Shown: positions 10,705 to 21,922, counted from the first letter of the stretch. The stretch is 64,000 nt of DNA from Galeruca laticollis (GCA_963921935.1 OY998179.1:49706222-49770221); one strand, 5' to 3'. Numbers and translations are program-made. Notes: generated by a model from the letters alone, not told the origin.

Positions 10705-11068
10705 CCATAATTGTGTCCAAATATACAACACTATACCATTTTCAGGTTATGAATTTATGTAGTCAACAGAAACAAAACATGAGTATATTGATTTAAGCTT
10801 ACCTTGTAAACACTTTAGGTGATATGTAAAATTTTTTTCACATTTATCTTCTGGTGAATAACGCCGATATTCCACTCGATTACGACACAAAAATAAAAAC
10901 TTTGCTTCTTAGAAATGAAACGTTCGCCGGTTTCAAACAAACTGAAGAATTTGCTGACAATATTTTCAACTGATAATAGAGGGCAATACACGTAAATGTC
11001 ACTCTAATTAATTCGTATTTTTCCTTAGCTTATTTTGCGGGTAATTTGAATTGTCCCAGTATGTAACC

Positions 11069-11093
11069 TGTCCCAGTAAACAACAGTTTCCCC
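11069..11093 (-). repeat. Right TIR of pogo/Tigger element
   Basis: Ends ...CAACAGTTTCCCC directly before the TA target copy at 11094-11095. Confidence 0.8.
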
Positions 11094-11569
11094 TACAGCA
11101 TGTCATCTCACAACAAATCCTTTTTATTTAGGAGAGCCAATTTTTTCACCATTGAGATCTTTACTTTTTTGCGTTTAATTAATAAAAATAGTAAATAACA
11201 CCTAACAGAAACTTTTTTTGTCTTGTAGACATGGCTGTAAATATCAATTAAATTACCAAATAGAGAGAGAGACATAAGCTTTATTGTCATGAAAATTTTT
11301 ACAATTTTATTGACAAAGCGAAATAATTTAAAAATAGATAAATATAAAAAAAGTATATAAAAAATAATATAAAGATATAAAAAATACTGACTATACTAAC
11401 AATACAAAACATAATATATAAAAATACAAATTTAAATTATTAATTATAATACAATGTTACCATCGTACATCATACCAAATATTGAACTACGCCGATGTAA
11501 CTCAAAAGTCTAGGGTAGATTGCAGAATTCCGCCACTGAATAATAAGGTCTCTCAAGCAGAAACGCCGT

Positions 11570-12991
11570 TGTCAATCTCCGGAACCTATTGAATGTATTT
11601 GCCACTTTCAATTCTAAATGTGATTGAATCGTTTTTTGGCATTGAAGGTGATGGATTTTTTTACCAGATCAGAGGTGGGTATTGTTAAGTGGATATCGAA
11701 TTTTTTTCTTCTAGTAGGGTAACTATGAATTGGCCTCTCAGTTAAATTGTGAAAGTTTTTGTGAACCAAACACACGGATTCCAAATTGAATAGAGCAGAA
11801 AGTATTTTTTAAAATAGAATTCGCAATGCGTCCTACGTCTCAAACCATAAATGTAACGAATAGCTTTTTTTTGTAGTTTGAAAATAGATTTGAAGAGGTG
11901 TAAACTACAAGACCCCCAGAAAGACAAACCATATAGCGAAGGTGCGATTCGAACAAAGAGTAGTATGTTGTTAAAGCAGTACAAGAATCAAGCTGTTTAG
12001 ATACAGATTTAATCGCAAAATAAGCAGAGGATAATTTTTTCACTAAAATGTCTACATGTACAGACCATTTAAGGGCACTGTCAATATGGAGACCAAGAAA
12101 CTTAATCGAATTTGAAGTTCTTATTACGTCATTGTTAAGTTTGAGAGGTTGAAAAACTCCTTTGTACGATGAAACTAAAGTTTTCTCTGTGTTAAAACAA
12201 AGCCCGTTCGAGTCAGACCAGGACTTAATAGTAATGAGATCTTTGCCTATGGTAGAATGTAAAGTTCGTATATATGAACTGCTCCAGGTTACACTAGTGT
12301 CATCGGCAAATAAATTGAATTTACCATTAATTCGTAAGTCTGTGACATCGTTAATGAATACCAAGACAATAATTGGACCTAAAACTGAACCCTGGGGTAC
12401 ACCACTGCTAATGGTAAATTTTTCGAAACTTTTCCATTTGCTCGTACCAGTTGGTTTCTACATTCCAGGTAAGAATCAAACCATTTTAAAGGAATACCAC
12501 GGATGCCATAATATTCTCGTTTGTTTATCAAAGTTTCATGACCAACACAATCGAAGGCCTTTGCGAAGTCACAAAAAACCGAAGCCGTCAAAAGTTTATT
12601 ATTAAGAGAGGTATACATTTCATTAAGAGCAGAAAACATTGCGTCATTAGTACATTTATTAGGTAGGAAACCGAATTGTGGGGATTTCAAGATTTTATAT
12701 TTGAAAAGAAAATGCAGTAGCCGGTTTTTCATTAGTTTTTCGATTATCTTCGATAAGATTGGTAATAAGGCAATAGGACGATAGTTACTAGTATTCTGTT
12801 TCTCGCCACCCTTGTGGAGGGGAACAATTATAGCTGCTTTTAGACAGAAAGAGACCTTTTCCAAAGGATTCATTGATTAGAGAACATAAAACGTTAATCA
12901 CCGCATCTGGAATATTCAAAAACAACTTTGCTGATATTAACCCATCAATCCCAGAGGAAGTTTTGTTTTGAATGCTGAGTATGGTTTGCAC
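11570..12991 (-). pseudogene. LINE reverse transcriptase domain
   Basis: In order on the minus strand: NKTSSGIDGL at the RT0/RT1 region, a frame break near 12860, NYRPIALLPILSKIIEKLM (RT motif 2a), PQFGFLPNKCTNDA, FCDFAKAFDCVGHETL (motif A with catalytic D), a frame break near 12370 where QGSxLGP should stand, NLFADDTSVTW (motif C, both Asp present, about 12300), then the KTLVSSYK and KFLGLHID thumb motifs. The final part (below 11840) changes frame again and ends with ERPYYSVAEF. At least three frameshifts make it a pseudogene. Confidence 0.8.
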
Positions 12992-12999
12992 TAGCTCAA

Positions 13000-14217
13000 A
13001 TTTATCTATTGGTCAAGAAACTATCAGTGATTCTTTTAGAAGGAGCGAGGAAAGAAAGAGTTCAATAGAGTTTGAGGAACGAGTTTTGTTCCTTGAATCC
13101 AAGTTTCTCTCGTGGAATTTTTAGCTCTTGAGATGCGATTGTTATAATAGTTTTGTTTAATAGCTTTGATAGTTTTCCGGTACAATATCTTATAGTTATT
13201 GATATAATTGAGTACGTGAAGATTGTCTGTTAATTTTTAAATGTACATGAGTGATCTCATATTCTTAGATGAAGTACGTATTCCTTTCGTAGACCATGAT
13301 TTGTGATGTTTAGTTTTACGAGAGCGAAGAGGAAATGATGTATTGAAGCACCTGATAATTTTATTAATAAAGTCCAAAAATTTAGAGTCAATATCTTCAG
13401 AAAGAACAATCCAATCAATTGCTAAACATATATTATGAAATTTGGTGAAATTTTGTTGAGAGAAAATCCTCTCCAACTGAGTGTTTTTCTTTAGAGATTT
13501 ACGAGGTAATACAAATTCGGCGAGAACTGTTTCATGATCAGAGACACCTGAGTTAATTACTAAGTGATTCACATCATGGGGTAGAAAGTCGGAAATTATG
13601 TAATCTAAAATTGACGAAGTTGTTTTAGTAGCACGAGTTGGTGAATCCCCGTGCATATTTAGATCAAACGACTCAAAAATGTTCACCAAAGACCTTTGAG
13701 TGGCACAATCATTAGTAAAGTCAATATTAAAGTCACCGCATAAAACTTTCTTGCTCTTAACAGGTGAAGCGTCAAGTAAATTTAGAAGGTTCTCAAAAAA
13801 AGAATGAACATTTGATTTAGGTGGTCTGTAAATACAAATTATATATAAATCCATATTTTTGTTGGATATTATGGAAAATTCAAAAGTATTTTCTACTTGT
13901 AGAAAATCATATTTTAATACAGCCGAGAAGTCTTCGTCAGAAGATAAAATTAGGGTTCCACCGTGAGCTGAATTACTCCTGTCATATCTACTAATAACAA
14001 AGAATACACCAACAACTGGTGTATTCTTTGCTAATAATTCGATATTTTTCAATAAAAACAGGTTCTTTTGCTTGTAGCCAGTGTTCAGTAATAGCAACTA
14101 TTTGCGGGAACCCCATTTACTCCAAAAACAAATACAACTCGTCCGTTTTATTGCGTATTGACTGAATATTAATTAGAACCATTCTTAATTTACTGCCCTT
14201 AAGACTAAGTGAGGATT
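13000..14217 (-). pseudogene. LINE APE-type endonuclease domain
   Basis: The N-terminal strand (MVLINIQSIRNKTDEL, ending with a stop before MGFPQ) lies at about 14100-14190. The main frame (13237-14097) holds ICIYRPP, then CGDFNID (catalytic D/N of the APE fold), RATKTTSSILDYI and SGVSDHETV (the terminal SDH motif). These are the ordered hallmarks of LINE endonucleases, which nick target DNA to prime reverse transcription. The expected ITEHWLQ block is present but out of frame with the rest. Confidence 0.75.
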
Positions 14218-14817
14218 TTAGTTCCTCTGGACACGTCCTATCAACTTCAAATTTTTCTTGGAAGAATCGGCAGTAAAGTAACGGCTATTACACTTTCTAA
14301 TTTTTTGTTGGTGAATTCTCCGTTCCGAGGTGATGTAAGTTCTGTAGGTGGATAGATCTTCATCCACTTCCACTGAGCGTATGCCATAAAAAACGTGAAA
14401 GTTATAATAAATTGCCCTTAAAGCTATGGGATCAACGGGCAGACCCTCGGATGCTAAAAACACCTTTACACTTGTGGAAGTATAACCTTCAAAAGATACA
14501 GACGATGGTTGGTCATGTAGATAGGCGAGGAATAACTTGAGAGATGATAAAATAGCCGGTTCTCTCAATCTAGACATAATATAACGATTGCCTCCAGTAG
14601 AGGACTCCTGGGTTAATCTGACCGTAGGAGGAGTCATCGGGTCCAGCGAAAAATTAGTGTCATTATGTGAATCTTTTGTAAACTGAAATGCTTTATCGCA
14701 CGAAAAGCTGTTTGATTTACATACGGCTATAGCATGTTTTTCAGATGTGATGGCTACTACTACGGGACGAGAAGGATCAGAACTTTTACTTACAGGCCGT
14801 ATTATTTGATTAACTGT
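14218..14817 (-). pseudogene. LINE ORF1-like remnant
   Basis: The frame contains DPSRPVVVAITSEKHAIAVC, reminiscent of the RRM-like part of Jockey/CR1 ORF1 proteins, and CDKAFQFTKD. The following 130 residues do not resemble an ORF1 family I know. The open frame runs past 14817 into the adjacent Gypsy LTR, so its apparent start at 14853 is artefactual. Confidence 0.45.
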
Positions 14818-14980
14818 TGTAATGTAAATAACACACAACAGTTTCTTTAACAAAATATATTGACTTAATAATTAAAACAATTAATGAATTTTACAGTCAA
14901 CCGTTATCAAAGACCGTTTAGGTTATCTCCCCTTTTTTAGAATATCATGTGGCCTTGGCCACATAGCAACATTCATTACA
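14818..14980 (-). repeat. Short Gypsy LTR (3' LTR, minus strand)
   Basis: A 163-bp segment that reads TGTAATGAATG... on the minus strand and closes ...TTACATTACA, giving the TG...CA termini and 7-base inverted ends of an LTR. Just upstream on the minus strand is a purine-rich AATGGGAAAGA, a plausible polypurine tract, and before it the Gypsy pol C-terminus. The matching 5' LTR was not found. Confidence 0.65.
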
Positions 14981-15020
14981 TCTTTCCCATTAACAAAATA
15001 GCTTTGAACTACAAACAAGA

Positions 15021-15655
15021 TTAACAAAAGAATAACAAAACAAAATACTCCATTTTATAATCTTGGAAACGGGAAGGGACTTTTATAACCCTTTTGCTTT
15101 TGGTCTGTGTCACTGTTGGTGTGCTGTGGGGCAAGGCTTCAGAAAAATTAGTCAGAGTTTCCTTACCTTTAATTTTAGATTCCGATTCAATTCCATTTGG
15201 GGCAGGAGTTACTGAATCTTCGGGAAGCGCATGTAAACGAGTCATAGGTTCATTAACAGAGTGTCTTAAGTGGAAACTATTTCGTCTCACTTTATTACCA
15301 TTTTCTTTTTGTACAATATAAGACCTTAGCTCTTGTAACTTCTCCACAACTTTAGCAGGCTGCCACTGCTTTCCTTTTTTAACGACCACATTATCCCCTT
15401 CCTGAAAATCATCTCTTCTGACTATAGTTCTGTCATAATAATGTTTATATAGCCGCCTTTTATTCTCTATTTTTTCTTTCTCCTTTCTATAATCTATCAC
15501 TTCTGGTTTGTTTTAATAAACTATTTTTAATCGGCAATTTTGTGCGCATGCATCTGTTATTTAAAAGTTGTGCAGGCGACTTGTTAGATTCAGAAATTGG
15601 TGTGTTTCTGTACTCCAATAGGGCAACTTTCAAACTATTGCATGTTCTTCGCTAT
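15021..15655 (-). pseudogene. Gypsy integrase C-terminal region
   Basis: Begins with LLEYRNTPI, then SPAQLL (the conserved end of the integrase core in Gypsy) in one frame, then shifts to RKEKEKIENKRRLYKHYYDR and FQEGDNVVVKKGKQWQPAKV, the chromatin/DNA-binding C-terminal fold in which a GD.V...W.PA.V pattern is typical. It ends in a low-complexity tail at 15021, next to the polypurine tract. Confidence 0.7.
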
Positions 15656-16740
15656 TTAAACAGCTCTTTCTGCAAGACCATTAGATCTAAGGTAATGCGG
15701 ACTTGATGTATTAAATCCAAAGTTCCAGCTTTGAGCAAATTCTTTGCATTTAAAAGAATTGAACAGCATATTATCAGCGACAATCTCTAGTGGTATGCCA
15801 TGTGTAGCAAAAACTGATTTGAAAGCATTAACCACAGATGTAGAATTTTTATTTTTTAAAGGAATTACCTCCAGCCACTTTGAAAAATAATATATAATAA
15901 CTAAATAGGGCTGTCCAGCAAATTCCAAAATATCACTTGCTAATTGTTGAATCGGCAAGTCAGGTAAATCCCTTAAAACTAAAGGCTCTTTTCCATTACT
16001 TTTTTGCAGTCTTTCACAAGTAACACATTTCTTTATGTGATCTAAGATATCCTGATTCATATTTGGCCAATACATTATTGATTTAGCTCTTTGTCGTGTC
16101 GTTAATATTCCATAATGGTTTTCATGAAGTTGAGCTAACATCTTTGGTCTTAAAGATTTTGGTATGATTATTCGGTCACCATAAAAAATGAGATCATCTA
16201 ATAAGTAAATGTTATTTCGGTTCTTGAAATATTTTTTAATCAGATCAGGAACTTTTGTTATGTCGTTAGGCCAACCCATCAAACACATATCTTTCAATCT
16301 ATTCAGCTCAACATCATTCTTAGTTTCCTCTTGAAAGTTTACTAGTCTCTCCTTAGTAACATTTAGGGAATGAACTATTTCAGTAATAAACTTATCATCA
16401 CCCGATGCTTGTTTAATGTCATTTCGTGATAGCAGATCTGCTATCAACATTTCCTTACCTGGTTTGTATTGAACATCTATATCATATTTTGCCAACTTTA
16501 CTTTCATTCGTTGAAGTCTAGGGGAACTTACCTCTGCGACTCCCTTTTTCATTATAGATGTCAGGGGTTTATGGTCTGTGTGAATTAAAACATGTCTACC
16601 ATAAATATAATTATGAAATTTTGTACAAGAGAAAAGTATAGCATTAAACTCTTTTTCTATCTGACTGAACCTAGTCTCACAGTCAGTGAGCGCACGAGAA
16701 GCCAAAGCAACTGGTCTATCATTTTGTAAAAGTACACAGC
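15656..16740 (-). pseudogene. Gypsy RNase H and integrase
   Basis: RNase H: RFSQIEKEFNAILF and the TDHKPL block (about 16600), ending ADLLSRND. Integrase: zinc finger H..H...C..C (HENHYG, then CVTCERLQ), first acid in QQLASDILEFAG, second acid in IVADNM (the usual DNGPQF motif is degraded to DNMLFN), and the E in SNGLAERAV. All three integrase acids are present, but the frame breaks at the end (15656) and upstream at about 16705, where the RNase H first Asp region is out of frame. Confidence 0.8.
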
Positions 16741-17131
16741 CTACACCACTAGAGTTTGTATTACAATAGGCTTGTCTTCATTAAAACTAACCAAAACCGG
16801 AGGAGAACTAATTAGTTTTTTTATTAAATTGAATGAGTTTTTGTCCATAAAAATGTAGAATTTTTTTTAAGTAAAATTCGCAAAGGAGCAGATATATCTG
16901 ACAAATTTGGTATGTAGCTTCTAAGATAATTGATCATACCTAACATGCACTTTAATTCTTTCTATTTTTTGGCTCCTCAAGCTCCATAATTGTTCTGATC
17001 TTATCATCATCTGGCCTCATACCATGTTTGTCAAATATATTACCTAAATATTTAATTTCTTTTACCCTGTATTGAATTTTATTACGATTAAATTTTACTC
17101 CAACATTTCTAGCTCTCTCCATAACCTTAAT

Positions 17132-17630
17132 TTAAATTTGATCATGGACTTCCAAGCTATCAGCTGATATCAGTAAAACATCAAAGTAAACTATCACCCC
17201 AGGAATATCTCCAAAGTTATCGTTATTTATTTTTTGAAAAAATTCTGGAGCACAATTTAGCCCAAATGGCAAACGTAAAAATTTATAGGCTCCGAAGGGA
17301 GTTCCAAAAGCGCATAGTTCACTTGATTCACTATCAAGTTCGACTTGATAGAACCCCTCTTTAAAATCCAACACTGTAAAATAAGACTTATTTTTTAATT
17401 TAGCACCTATATCAGCCAACGTTGGTATTTCACAAAACTTCTTTCTAAAGCAGAATTAAGGTCTTTAGGATCTAAGTGATTTGTCATTTTTTTTCCACTA
17501 TAACCAAATTGCTAAGCCTTTCAGTAGGACCTTCACACTTTGCAATTATTCCACGATTGACTAAATCATTTAAATGGTTCTTTAAACGAGTTTTACGTGA
17601 CAGAGGTACCCTTCGAGGTGCTCTAGCAAC
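17132..17630 (-). pseudogene. Gypsy reverse transcriptase with mutated active site
   Basis: The RT N-terminus (RRVPLSR through LNDLVNRGIIAKCEGPTE) lies at about 17460-17630 with a frame break. The main frame (17419-17132) has YFTVLDFKEGFYQVELD (motif A), LPFGLNCAPEFFQ (motif B) and VIVYFDVLLIS (motif C). The YxDD box reads YFDV: the second catalytic Asp is replaced by Val at about codon 17179. Upstream of 17640 the gene is interrupted by a satellite-bearing insertion. Confidence 0.8.
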
Positions 17631-17639
17631 AGGTTGTGA

Positions 17640-17842
17640 CCCATTTTTACTTTTCCGCCAAACCTATCTAATATGCGAGAAAAGTATTGGTTTACCCCAA
17701 AAAAAGTTGGAGATTTGAAATTTTTTTTTGATTTATTTTTACGTTTTCCATCAACAACAACCCAAAAAACGGTTTTTAAAAAAATCCTGTGTGTATGTCG
17801 TCGTCGTTGTCGTCGGCCACTTTTCGTTACATGTCTTATTAC
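17640..17842 (+). other. Non-Gypsy lead-in to the tandem repeats
   Basis: Sequence with no pol similarity, containing a GTCGTCGTCGTTGTCGTCGG run (17796-17815), directly before the tandem array. It probably belongs to the same inserted element as the array. Confidence 0.4.
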
Positions 17843-18600
17843 CACGATACAGCCTCCGGAGTGCAACAAGTCACCAATTTTATGATTGAATATTGTTAAG
17901 GACATGTCACAGATGAACCCTATTGATTTTCATGTCACCAGAGCTAGTACAACGGGTACTAGAAGTCCGACATTTTAGTCATTTTTTGAGAAATTTCAGT
18001 TTGTTAGCACGATACAGAGCCTCCGGAGTTCAACAAGTCACCAATTTTATGATTGAATATTATTTAAAACATCTCACAGATGAACCCTATTGATTTTCAG
18101 CTCACCACAGCCAGTACAACAGTACATAGTACTTTAAGTACGATATTTTTGTCATTTTTGGAGAAATTTCAGTTTGTTAGCACGATACAGCCTCCGGAGT
18201 ATATACAAGTGACCAATTTTATGATTGGATATTATTCAGAGCGTCTCAAAGATGAATCCTATTGATAATCAGCACACTAAAGCCAGTACAACGGGTTCTA
18301 TGGTACTTGCAGTACCAAATTTTTGTCATTTTTGGAGAATTTTCAGTTTGTTAGCAAGATACAGCCTCCAGAGTGTAGACAAGTGACCAATTTTATGATT
18401 GAATATTGTTCAAGGTGTCTCACATATGTACCCTATTGATTTTCAGCTGACTAGAGCGAGTGCAGCGGGTCCTATAAATCCAGATATACTACATTTTTGG
18501 TTATTTTTGGAAAAATTTCGGTTTGTTAGCACGATACATCCCCCGAAGTGTATACAAGTGACAATTTTATGATAGAATACTATTCAGGGCCATAGATGCG
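17843..18600 (+). repeat. ~172-bp tandem satellite, about 4.4 copies
   Basis: Units start at 17843, 18008, 18181, 18355 and 18540, each opening with CA(C/A)GATACA and CCTCCGGAGT or a close variant, followed by CAAGT(C/G)ACCAATTTTATGAT and closing with CAGTTTGTTAG. Period is 165-185 bases; copies differ by roughly 15-20 percent by eye. The last copy is cut at about 18600 where Gypsy protease sequence resumes. Confidence 0.9.
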
Positions 18601-18619
18601 GAAAAGTTAGTTTTAATCA

Positions 18620-19030
18620 TTAAAACTGTTTATTTAATAGTAGTTTGCATTTCTTTTGAAATTTACCAAGTCCATCAAAAACATCTATGTTATTTTTAAC
18701 AAATTCATCCTTACTTTGACATAAATTAACCACATTAACTTTAGCAAAAATATTTAAATCAAGACATGACTTTAATCCAATAATTGGCATTGATTTTTCT
18801 TTAACAACTACAAATTTTAATTTACATATCTGATTATTAAACATACAGTTTAGATTGACAGTACCTAATGGTTTTATTTTTGCATCTTTTGCTTCCAATA
18901 AAACTGTTGGGTTATTTTTATCACAATTGTTGCCGTTTGTATTATTGGGTATAGTGTTTTTATTCGTAGAGCAGTCTTCTAAATTACAGCTTTTAGTCTG
19001 ATTCTCATTAAAGTAATTTGGTACTTAGAT
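18620..19030 (-). pseudogene. Gypsy protease/early pol fragment
   Basis: The frame (18898-18620) reads AKIKPLGTVNLNCMFN, then KLKFVVVKEKSMPIIGLKSC, the second half of a Gypsy aspartic protease, where a hydrophobic strand is followed by I(I/L)G. The catalytic DTG half lies upstream and is not recognisable. It ends at 18620 against the satellite array. Confidence 0.6.
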
Positions 19031-19259
19031 CAAAATTATAATTTTCATCCAAGGAAAAATAAGCATCTTCTGGTAAAATTGTTATAGGAAGATTTTGTAA
19101 ATCCAATATTATATTAGGTATTATTTAGGGGTAAAAGAGGTGACCTAGCATTATAGTTTTCGGCTTCAATCTTCTCTACTTCTGCACTGTTTGCATTTTC
19201 AATTTCCCCTTCATAGTTCACAAGATTTTGTGTTCGTGTCAAAGATAAGATGTGTAATG

Positions 19260-19980
19260 TTCTTTAGACATTCTAGATATTTCCAAGCAACGCATATCCG
19301 TTATCTGAAAAGACTAACCACACGATAAAATGCTTACTGAATAAATTTTTAGGAAAAAACTTATGCAGGTGTAACTTTGTACAAGGTAAATATTTTAATC
19401 ATGTTCTTGGACATCGTTTATACTATGGATACTTACAAATTTATAAAAATAGCTAATTATATTCACGAAATTGCCATAGACTACTAAAAAACTTACCTGG
19501 AATTACATAAAACAAGCTTGTTTTTTAAATAGTTACGGTTCCGATGCAAGTTCTCCTATCTGAAATAATTATTAAAAATAAGTTTTAATATTCTAATATT
19601 GACTATTTATATTCACATTTTTACTATGATCCTATCATTAGATACAGTTAGCGTGAAATTCAAGTAAACTGATGATAAGCGCCGAACTTTCCATTCCATT
19701 AATGTTAATTGTTTGGTCAATAATTGTCTTGCTCGCGGTTGTTTAAGCAAGATAAATAAGCAGTAAAGTGCCGTTATTTCAGTTTTTGTTTGAGTTTGAG
19801 CTGGATTCATTATGTACTATTGTTCAAATGCAATTGCGGTATTTTTTTATGTTGACGTTTCATAAATAAGGGCAGGCCAGCGCATAGCACTTTTGACGCC
19901 ATTGTGCAATTTTAAAATAACGCCCCAAATTTGTATTACGTTCATATGTGAGTACAGATACGGGTTAAGTTAGGTATTAT
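19260..19980. other. Unassigned stretch between Gypsy and hAT
   Basis: Nothing identifiable. A 65-codon minus-strand ORF (19613-19810) shows no family signature. Confidence 0.4.
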
Positions 19981-20141
19981 TCAGAAGCGTAGCGTGCCTT
20001 GGTGTGGCCCCGTATAAAAACTTATTTGGGGGCCCTTAGGAAGGGTAAAGAATTCTCACAAAAGAAAAAAAAATGTTTGCATAAAATTAAAAGAAATATT
20101 TATTCATCATAATTATCTATCTGTCACTTTTTTCAAAATTT

Positions 20142-20884
20142 TTACAAACAATTCAAATCAAATATACACCCTCCTTGCCTTTTTTCGGCAAACTGATTTA
20201 TTAAATCATTTATAGCTAATGATGACTTTAGTTTTTCTAAAGTTCCTCCCTCTATGGACAATAGTGACAGGTCTGACAGGCGTTCCTGTCCCATTGAAGT
20301 CCTTAGGTAATTTTTTATCAGTTTTAATTTTGAAAAACTTCTTTCAGCAGTTGCGGTTGTAACTGGAAGGGTCAAGAATAAAAAGCATGCTGTTATTACC
20401 TCCGGAAAACTGGATGCAAGACTATTGAATTTTATCAGCAATTATTCAATGAGTTCCTTAATGGAATGCATTTTTTGAATTTAAGGTTTTAAGCATGTTT
20501 TTAGAGCCTTTAATTGGTCATAAAGATTAACTGAGATGCCGACAGTTTTCCGGAAGCGTTTAATATCTCTTCGTTTGAAGAAGACAGGAGTTTCTCTGGT
20601 TGTAATATTTCGAACATACTACTCAGGTTGCAAAGGATCTGAAATCTTTGTTTACTTTGAGAAATTAATATATCTAAACAGCAATAGTAGACATTGACTT
20701 TGAAATAGGATTCCGGGTCTGAAATTCTCTCATCTTGTGACAACTCATCAAAAAAATGTTTCGTTATCTTTCGCCTTTTGTTTTTAAAAACCGTTGTCAC
20801 CCTCCACTCTTTTGGTAAATATTTGGACTCATTTAGCAAAATATTGAATGAATTTTGATTTCTTAATTCGCACAGTCTATTCAA
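20142..20884 (-). pseudogene. hAT transposase, middle and C-terminal dimerisation domain
   Basis: The C-terminal frame (20441-20142) holds TLPVTTATAERSFSKLKLIK and YLRTSMGQERLSDLSLLSIE, the hAT dimerisation hallmark with the TxAxxERxFS motif. The preceding frame (20884-20510) has KRRKITKHFFDELSQDE and YFKVNVYYCCLDILISQ, the helical insertion region of ZMYM1-type proteins. The two are separated by a stop/frameshift near 20450-20510. Confidence 0.8.
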
Positions 20885-20962
20885 AAGATTACTTAATAAA
20901 ATACTAGTTTTTTGTAAGTCATTATTTTCATGCGGTAAAGCTTTAGAAACAGGATTAATGAT

Positions 20963-21360
20963 TTAAAATAGTGAAGAAAAAAATGTGACAAGCACTAAGA
21001 AATCATAACTCTCTAAAATTATATTTTTACATTCTTCACGTTCATCTTTTTTCTTCGAAATCAAATTTAGTTGGTACAAAGTTTTCATGATTAATAAATA
21101 ATTTTTCTTTACCGCTAATAAAGCGTCGTTCCTTGAAGACCATCTGGTAAGACATACCTTTTTAAGGGTAATTAAATATTTTTCAGATGAATCGTCACTT
21201 AACATTGCCCAGCGTTGTATACTATTGCCAAAAAAAGTATATATTTTTTCTAAATTATCGAAAAAAGTCGATACTTCACGAACATGTTTCGCAGCATCGT
21301 TTAAAACTATTTAATGCGTGCGCAGCTCAATGAACATAATCGTCATTCGGAGCATGCTCT
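20963..21360 (-). pseudogene. hAT transposase, core fragment
   Basis: Contains LKKVCLTRWSSRNDAL (the conserved TRW motif of hAT core domains), preceded in another frame by FFDNLEKIY and HALN-like sequence (about 21240-21340). Frame breaks at 21205 and an early stop at 20963 disconnect it from neighbouring parts. Confidence 0.75.
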
Positions 21361-21459
21361 CTTATTAGGGTTTGTAATCATCCATAAACACCCGACATAA
21401 CATTTTCTCCATATTAAAATTGACTCTCTCGACCCTTACTTCGTGGAATATGCTCATAT

Positions 21460-21621
21460 TAGTGTTTTTAAATGAAACTCACGGTCTCTAGTTAATTCCA
21501 CAATATAATAAAAGTTATTGAAAATTCTAAAAAATTGACAATTGTTTCGATAAATCAATATCATCGTCGAGTTATTATATTGTGGAATTAACTAGAGACC
21601 GTGAGTTTCATTTAAAAACAC
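21460..21621. repeat. Penelope-derived fold-back repeat
   Basis: Starts AGTGTTTTTAAATGAAACTC and runs about 110 bases, then returns in reverse complement from 21572 (TTATTATATTGTGGAATTAA...) to 21621. The outer ~50 bases pair almost perfectly; the inner part has no partner. The same sequence occurs at 56464-56704, 63262-63430 and at the 5' end of the Penelope element near 45095-45135. The flank 21427-21459 (CTCGACCCTTACTTCGTGGA) also matches the outer flank of the 56.7-kb copy. Confidence 0.8.
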
Positions 21622-21922
21622 CAATTCCATATTCTTTAATCGTATTTAAAATTTCAATTTTAAGTCCTTCAGCTCTGCAATCGGATATAGCTATAAACCC
21701 CAAAAAGGATTCACAGATTTTTAATTCTTTAGGCACATTATCATCATTTTCTGTATTCGAGATGTATCGAAAAACTACAGAAAGTTGGTCAATTTTTGAC
21801 AAGTCTTGTGTTGTATCTAGAATTATTGTCAGAAATGGAGCTTTTTTAATTGATACGGCGGTCATTGAGGTACATAACATAATTATAAACTTATAGAAAA
21901 CAGAAATATAGTCTAACAGCAT
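21608..21922 (-). pseudogene. hAT transposase, N-proximal catalytic fragment
   Basis: Frame with FLTIILDTTQDLSKIDQLSV, the first catalytic Asp region of ZMYM1-like hAT transposases, then VFRYISN and IKICES-like sequence to 21608. Just downstream a Penelope fold-back replaces the stretch that would lead to the C/H motif. The beginning of this frame is repeated at 22234-22013 by a 312-bp tandem duplication, with the same Asp motif in the copy. Confidence 0.75.

Larger units (their letters stand above)
8063..11093 (-). mobile_element. pogo/Tigger-type DNA transposon (Tc1/mariner superfamily)
   Basis: A 3,031-bp element with imperfect 25-base inverted ends (8063-8087 and 11069-11093), starting GGGGA(G/A)ACTGTTG and closing on TGGGACA, flanked by TA at 8061-8062 and 11094-11095. 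The minus strand encodes a transposase with a PSQ-type HTH and a DDE domain. Subterminal regions carry repeated GTCCCAGTAT-like motifs. The transposase has an in-frame stop and has lost its third catalytic acid, so this copy is not autonomous. Confidence 0.85.
11272..14817 (-). mobile_element. CR1/Jockey-like LINE (non-LTR retrotransposon), decayed
   Basis: In minus-strand order: an ORF1 remnant, an APE-type endonuclease, a reverse transcriptase with FADD, a C-terminal tail, and a 3' end with AATAAAATTG and AATAAAGC near 11272. The 5' side is cut at 14817 by the LTR of the neighbouring Gypsy. Several frame breaks are present. Jockey-superfamily assignment follows the RT motifs; the clade (CR1, Crack or Daphne) is not resolved. 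Confidence 0.75.
14818..19250 (-). mobile_element. Gypsy (Ty3) retrotransposon, minus strand, decayed
   Basis: In minus-strand order: protease-region remnant (about 19030-18620), reverse transcriptase (17630-17132), RNase H and integrase (16740-15656), integrase C-terminus (15655-15021), polypurine tract, and a 163-bp LTR. Between protease and RT an unrelated ~0.95-kb block with tandem repeats is inserted. No intact gag and no second LTR are visible. Numerous stops and a mutated RT active site show it is long dead. Confidence 0.8.

Noticed and set aside
17582..17905. 107-codon minus-strand ORF with an Arg/Lys-rich stretch
   Set aside because: It spans the junction of the satellite insertion and Gypsy RT; the basic run translates the GTCGTCGTC repeat.
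17843..18600. CRISPR-like regular repeats
   Set aside because: Units of ~172 bp are contiguous and diverged with no unique spacers; this is a satellite in a eukaryotic genome.
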